Shown here: positions 5,769 to 6,694 of the stretch, piece after piece
Layout: each line of letters opens with the position of its first letter
Position numbering within the stretch: position 1 is the stretch's first letter
NCBI GenBank assembly: GCA_900764225.1
Contig: CAAFNG010000452.1
Location: 1-6,694, forward strand
DNA length: 6,694 nt
Source of the DNA: Lachnospiraceae bacterium
Lineage (GTDB): Bacteria > Bacillota > Clostridia > Lachnospirales > Lachnospiraceae
Direction of reading: 5' to 3'
Notes under the pieces: generated by a model
Seen by the model: only the letters and a program-made list of their open reading frames with translations
Database searches by the model: none
Told to the model about the DNA's origin: nothing
Position numbers and translations under genes: made by a program

Positions 5769-5790
5769 TATTTAGAAAAAAATCTAAATA
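5769..5790 (+). promoter_or_regulatory. Upstream inverted-repeat operator (probable SdpR site 1)
   Basis: Perfect 8-bp arms TATTTAGA (5769-5776) and TCTAAATA (5783-5790) are separated by six A residues. The site ends 4 bp before the -35 box. Arms and spacing equal those of site 2, as expected for a dimeric winged-helix ArsR-family repressor. That the downstream sdpR-like gene encodes its ligand is inference from position. Confidence 0.7.
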
Positions 5791-5794
5791 CCTG

Positions 5795-5823
5795 TTGACT
5801 TATGAATGAGAAAAATATATATT
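5795..5823 (+). promoter_or_regulatory. SigA-type promoter of the sdpRI-like operon
   Basis: TTGACT (5795-5800), a 17-nt spacer and TATATT (5818-5823) each match the vegetative consensus at 5 of 6 positions. The start point would be near 5830, inside operator site 2. Confidence 0.75.
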
Positions 5824-5824
5824 C

Positions 5825-5846
5825 TATTTAGAAATATTTCTAAATA
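5825..5846 (+). promoter_or_regulatory. Start-site inverted-repeat operator (probable SdpR site 2)
   Basis: This is a perfect 22-bp palindrome with the same arms as site 1, TATTTAGA (5825-5832) and TCTAAATA (5839-5846), around AATATT. It begins 1 bp after the -10 box and covers the expected start point, so a bound repressor would block polymerase. The centres of sites 1 and 2 are 56 bp apart. Confidence 0.75.
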
Positions 5847-5856
5847 TTATAAAAAA

Positions 5857-5879
5857 GAACGGAGCGTAGATACCCGTTC
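5857..5879 (+). other. Small hairpin in the sdpR leader
   Basis: GAACGG (5857-5862) and CCGTTC (5874-5879) can form a 6-bp stem with an 11-nt loop, 3 nt before the ribosome site AGGGAGG (5883-5889). No T-run follows. It may stabilise the leader mRNA, but no function is shown. Confidence 0.3.
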
Positions 5880-5894
5880 GGAAGGGAGGCAGCA

Positions 5895-6173
5895 ATGGCT
5901 TTTGCGGAAACCTTCAAGGCGCTTTCGGATCCTGTGCGAAGGGAAATCCTGCAGCTTTTAAAGAATGGGAAAATGTCGGCCGGTGAGATCGGCGGACATT
6001 TTGACATGACGGGAGCGACCATATCCTATCATCTGAAGATTCTTAAGAAAGCGGATCTGGTGTGGGAGACGAAGGTGAAGAATTTTGTGTATTATGAGCT
6101 GAATACTACGGTGGTAGAAGAACTGCTTCTGTGGCTCAGCGACCTGAAAGGAGAAAATAAACATGAAGAATGA
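5895..6173 (+). CDS. sdpR: SdpR-like ArsR-family autorepressor
   Basis: This 92-residue protein is almost entirely a winged helix-turn-helix domain: FKALSDPVRREILQLLKNG (7-25), helix-turn-helix with recognition helix TGATISYHLKIL (39-50), and wing KVKNFVYYELN (60-70). It matches Bacillus subtilis SdpR closely in length and in remembered motifs (FKA-SDP-RR-IL-LLK, YY-LNTTV). It contains no Cys and lacks the ELCVCDL metal site, so it is not a metal sensor. SdpR represses the sdpRI operon and is held at the membrane by SdpI when that protein binds toxin. The same circuit is inferred here from gene order and twin operators. The ribosome site AGGGAGG lies 5 nt before ATG 5895. The last 11 nt overlap the next gene. 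Confidence 0.9.
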   Translation: MAFAETFKALSDPVRREILQLLKNGKMSAGEIGGHFDMTGATISYHLKILKKADLVWETKVKNFVYYELNTTVVEELLLWLSDLKGENKHEE

Positions 6174-6694
6174 GGAAAGAAAAGAATTTTTAAAGGAATA
6201 TAAGACATCACTGATCTCAGGATGCCTTCTTACACTGTCGCCGTCACTGGCAGGAGTTCTCCTCTGGAACCGTCTGCCGGAAAAGATTGCCACACATTTT
6301 GACACGCATAATCTGGCGAATGGCTGGAGCAGCAAACCTATGGCCGTGTTCGGAATTCCGTTTCTGCTGCTTCTGGTGCATCTGTTCTGCGTGATTGCTA
6401 CAGCGAATGATCCGAAACGAAGAAATATCGGTAAGCGTATTTTTAATATGATCCTGTGGCTGGTACCGATCGTGTCAGTGGTCTGCTGTATGTCGATCTA
6501 CGGGGTAGCACTGGGAATGGATGTAAATGTGGGAATGGTGATAAATATACTGGTTGGGCTTATGTTTATCTTTCTGGGAAATTATATCCACAAGGTGAAA
6601 CAGAATTATACAATAGGAATCAAACTTTCCTGGACACTGAACAGTGAGGAGAACTGGAACAGAACTAACCGTCTGGCGGGCTGGACGATTATTC
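6163..6694 (+). CDS. sdpI: SdpI/DUF1648-family membrane protein, partial (3' end outside window)
   Basis: The frame from ATG 6163 stays open to the window edge, giving 177 residues without a stop. Segments are a first membrane helix (about 17-36), the DUF1648 motif LPEKIATHFDTHNLANGWSS (38-57), helices at about 61-81, 93-116 and 122-140, and the SdpI signature of GNYIHKVKQNYTIGIK (139-154) followed by Trp157 and the start of RLAGW (170-174). B. subtilis SdpI is about 207 residues with six helices, so roughly the last 30 residues are missing here. SdpI gives immunity to the SdpC toxin and sequesters SdpR. AAAGGAG (6147-6153) lies 9 nt before the start, and the 11-nt overlap with sdpR implies coupled translation. 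Whether this copy gives immunity or only senses envelope stress is unknown. Confidence 0.9.
   Translation, partial: MKNEERKEFLKEYKTSLISGCLLTLSPSLAGVLLWNRLPEKIATHFDTHNLANGWSSKPMAVFGIPFLLLLVHLFCVIATANDPKRRNIGKRIFNMILWLVPIVSVVCCMSIYGVALGMDVNVGMVINILVGLMFIFLGNYIHKVKQNYTIGIKLSWTLNSEENWNRTNRLAGWTII

Overview
The window looks like chromosomal DNA from an anaerobic Firmicute of the Clostridia, most likely a Lachnospiraceae-type gut bacterium. This is inferred from gene content: an Lgt with the Cys-rich signature GRIGCFLAGCCYG, a Csp-like S8 protease without a signal peptide, a pyrophosphate-type phosphofructokinase, an HPr-fold protein without the phosphorylatable His, strong AGGAGG ribosome sites, and AT-rich intergenic DNA. 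No mobile element, CRISPR array, tRNA or rRNA was seen.

Region 1 (about 2-3709, plus strand) is a tightly packed gene string. The acidic C-terminal end of an unidentified protein enters from the left. It overlaps a ureohydrolase (arginase/agmatinase) superfamily gene by 13 nt, and that gene overlaps lgt (prolipoprotein diacylglyceryl transferase) by 4 nt. After a 95-nt gap with strong hairpin potential comes a 581-residue subtilisin-family protease with an intact catalytic triad. A 14-bp hairpin at 3731-3763 separates it from convergent genes. Its U-tract serves the minus strand.

Region 2 (3798-5252, minus strand) is a two-gene operon. A PPi-type 6-phosphofructokinase is transcribed first, from an extended -10 promoter. 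A 69-residue two-helix membrane protein follows 18 nt later; it is built from two copies of a 26-residue unit.

Region 3 (5410-5732, plus strand) is a single small gene divergent from the phosphofructokinase, with its own promoter and terminator. It encodes a short HPr-like protein that lacks the catalytic His loop but keeps the Ser-containing KSILG segment.

Region 4 (5769-6694, plus strand) is an sdpR-sdpI-type operon: a metal-site-free ArsR-family repressor overlapping a DUF1648/SdpI-family membrane protein that runs off the right edge. Two inverted repeats of identical 8-6-8 architecture flank the promoter and are probable SdpR operators. No sdpC-like toxin gene is present in the window.

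Most genes belong to known families. The items most worth a second look are the His-less HPr-like protein beside a PPi-PFK, the twin operators of the orphan sdpRI pair, the internally duplicated mini membrane protein, and the alternative leader stems before the protease gene.
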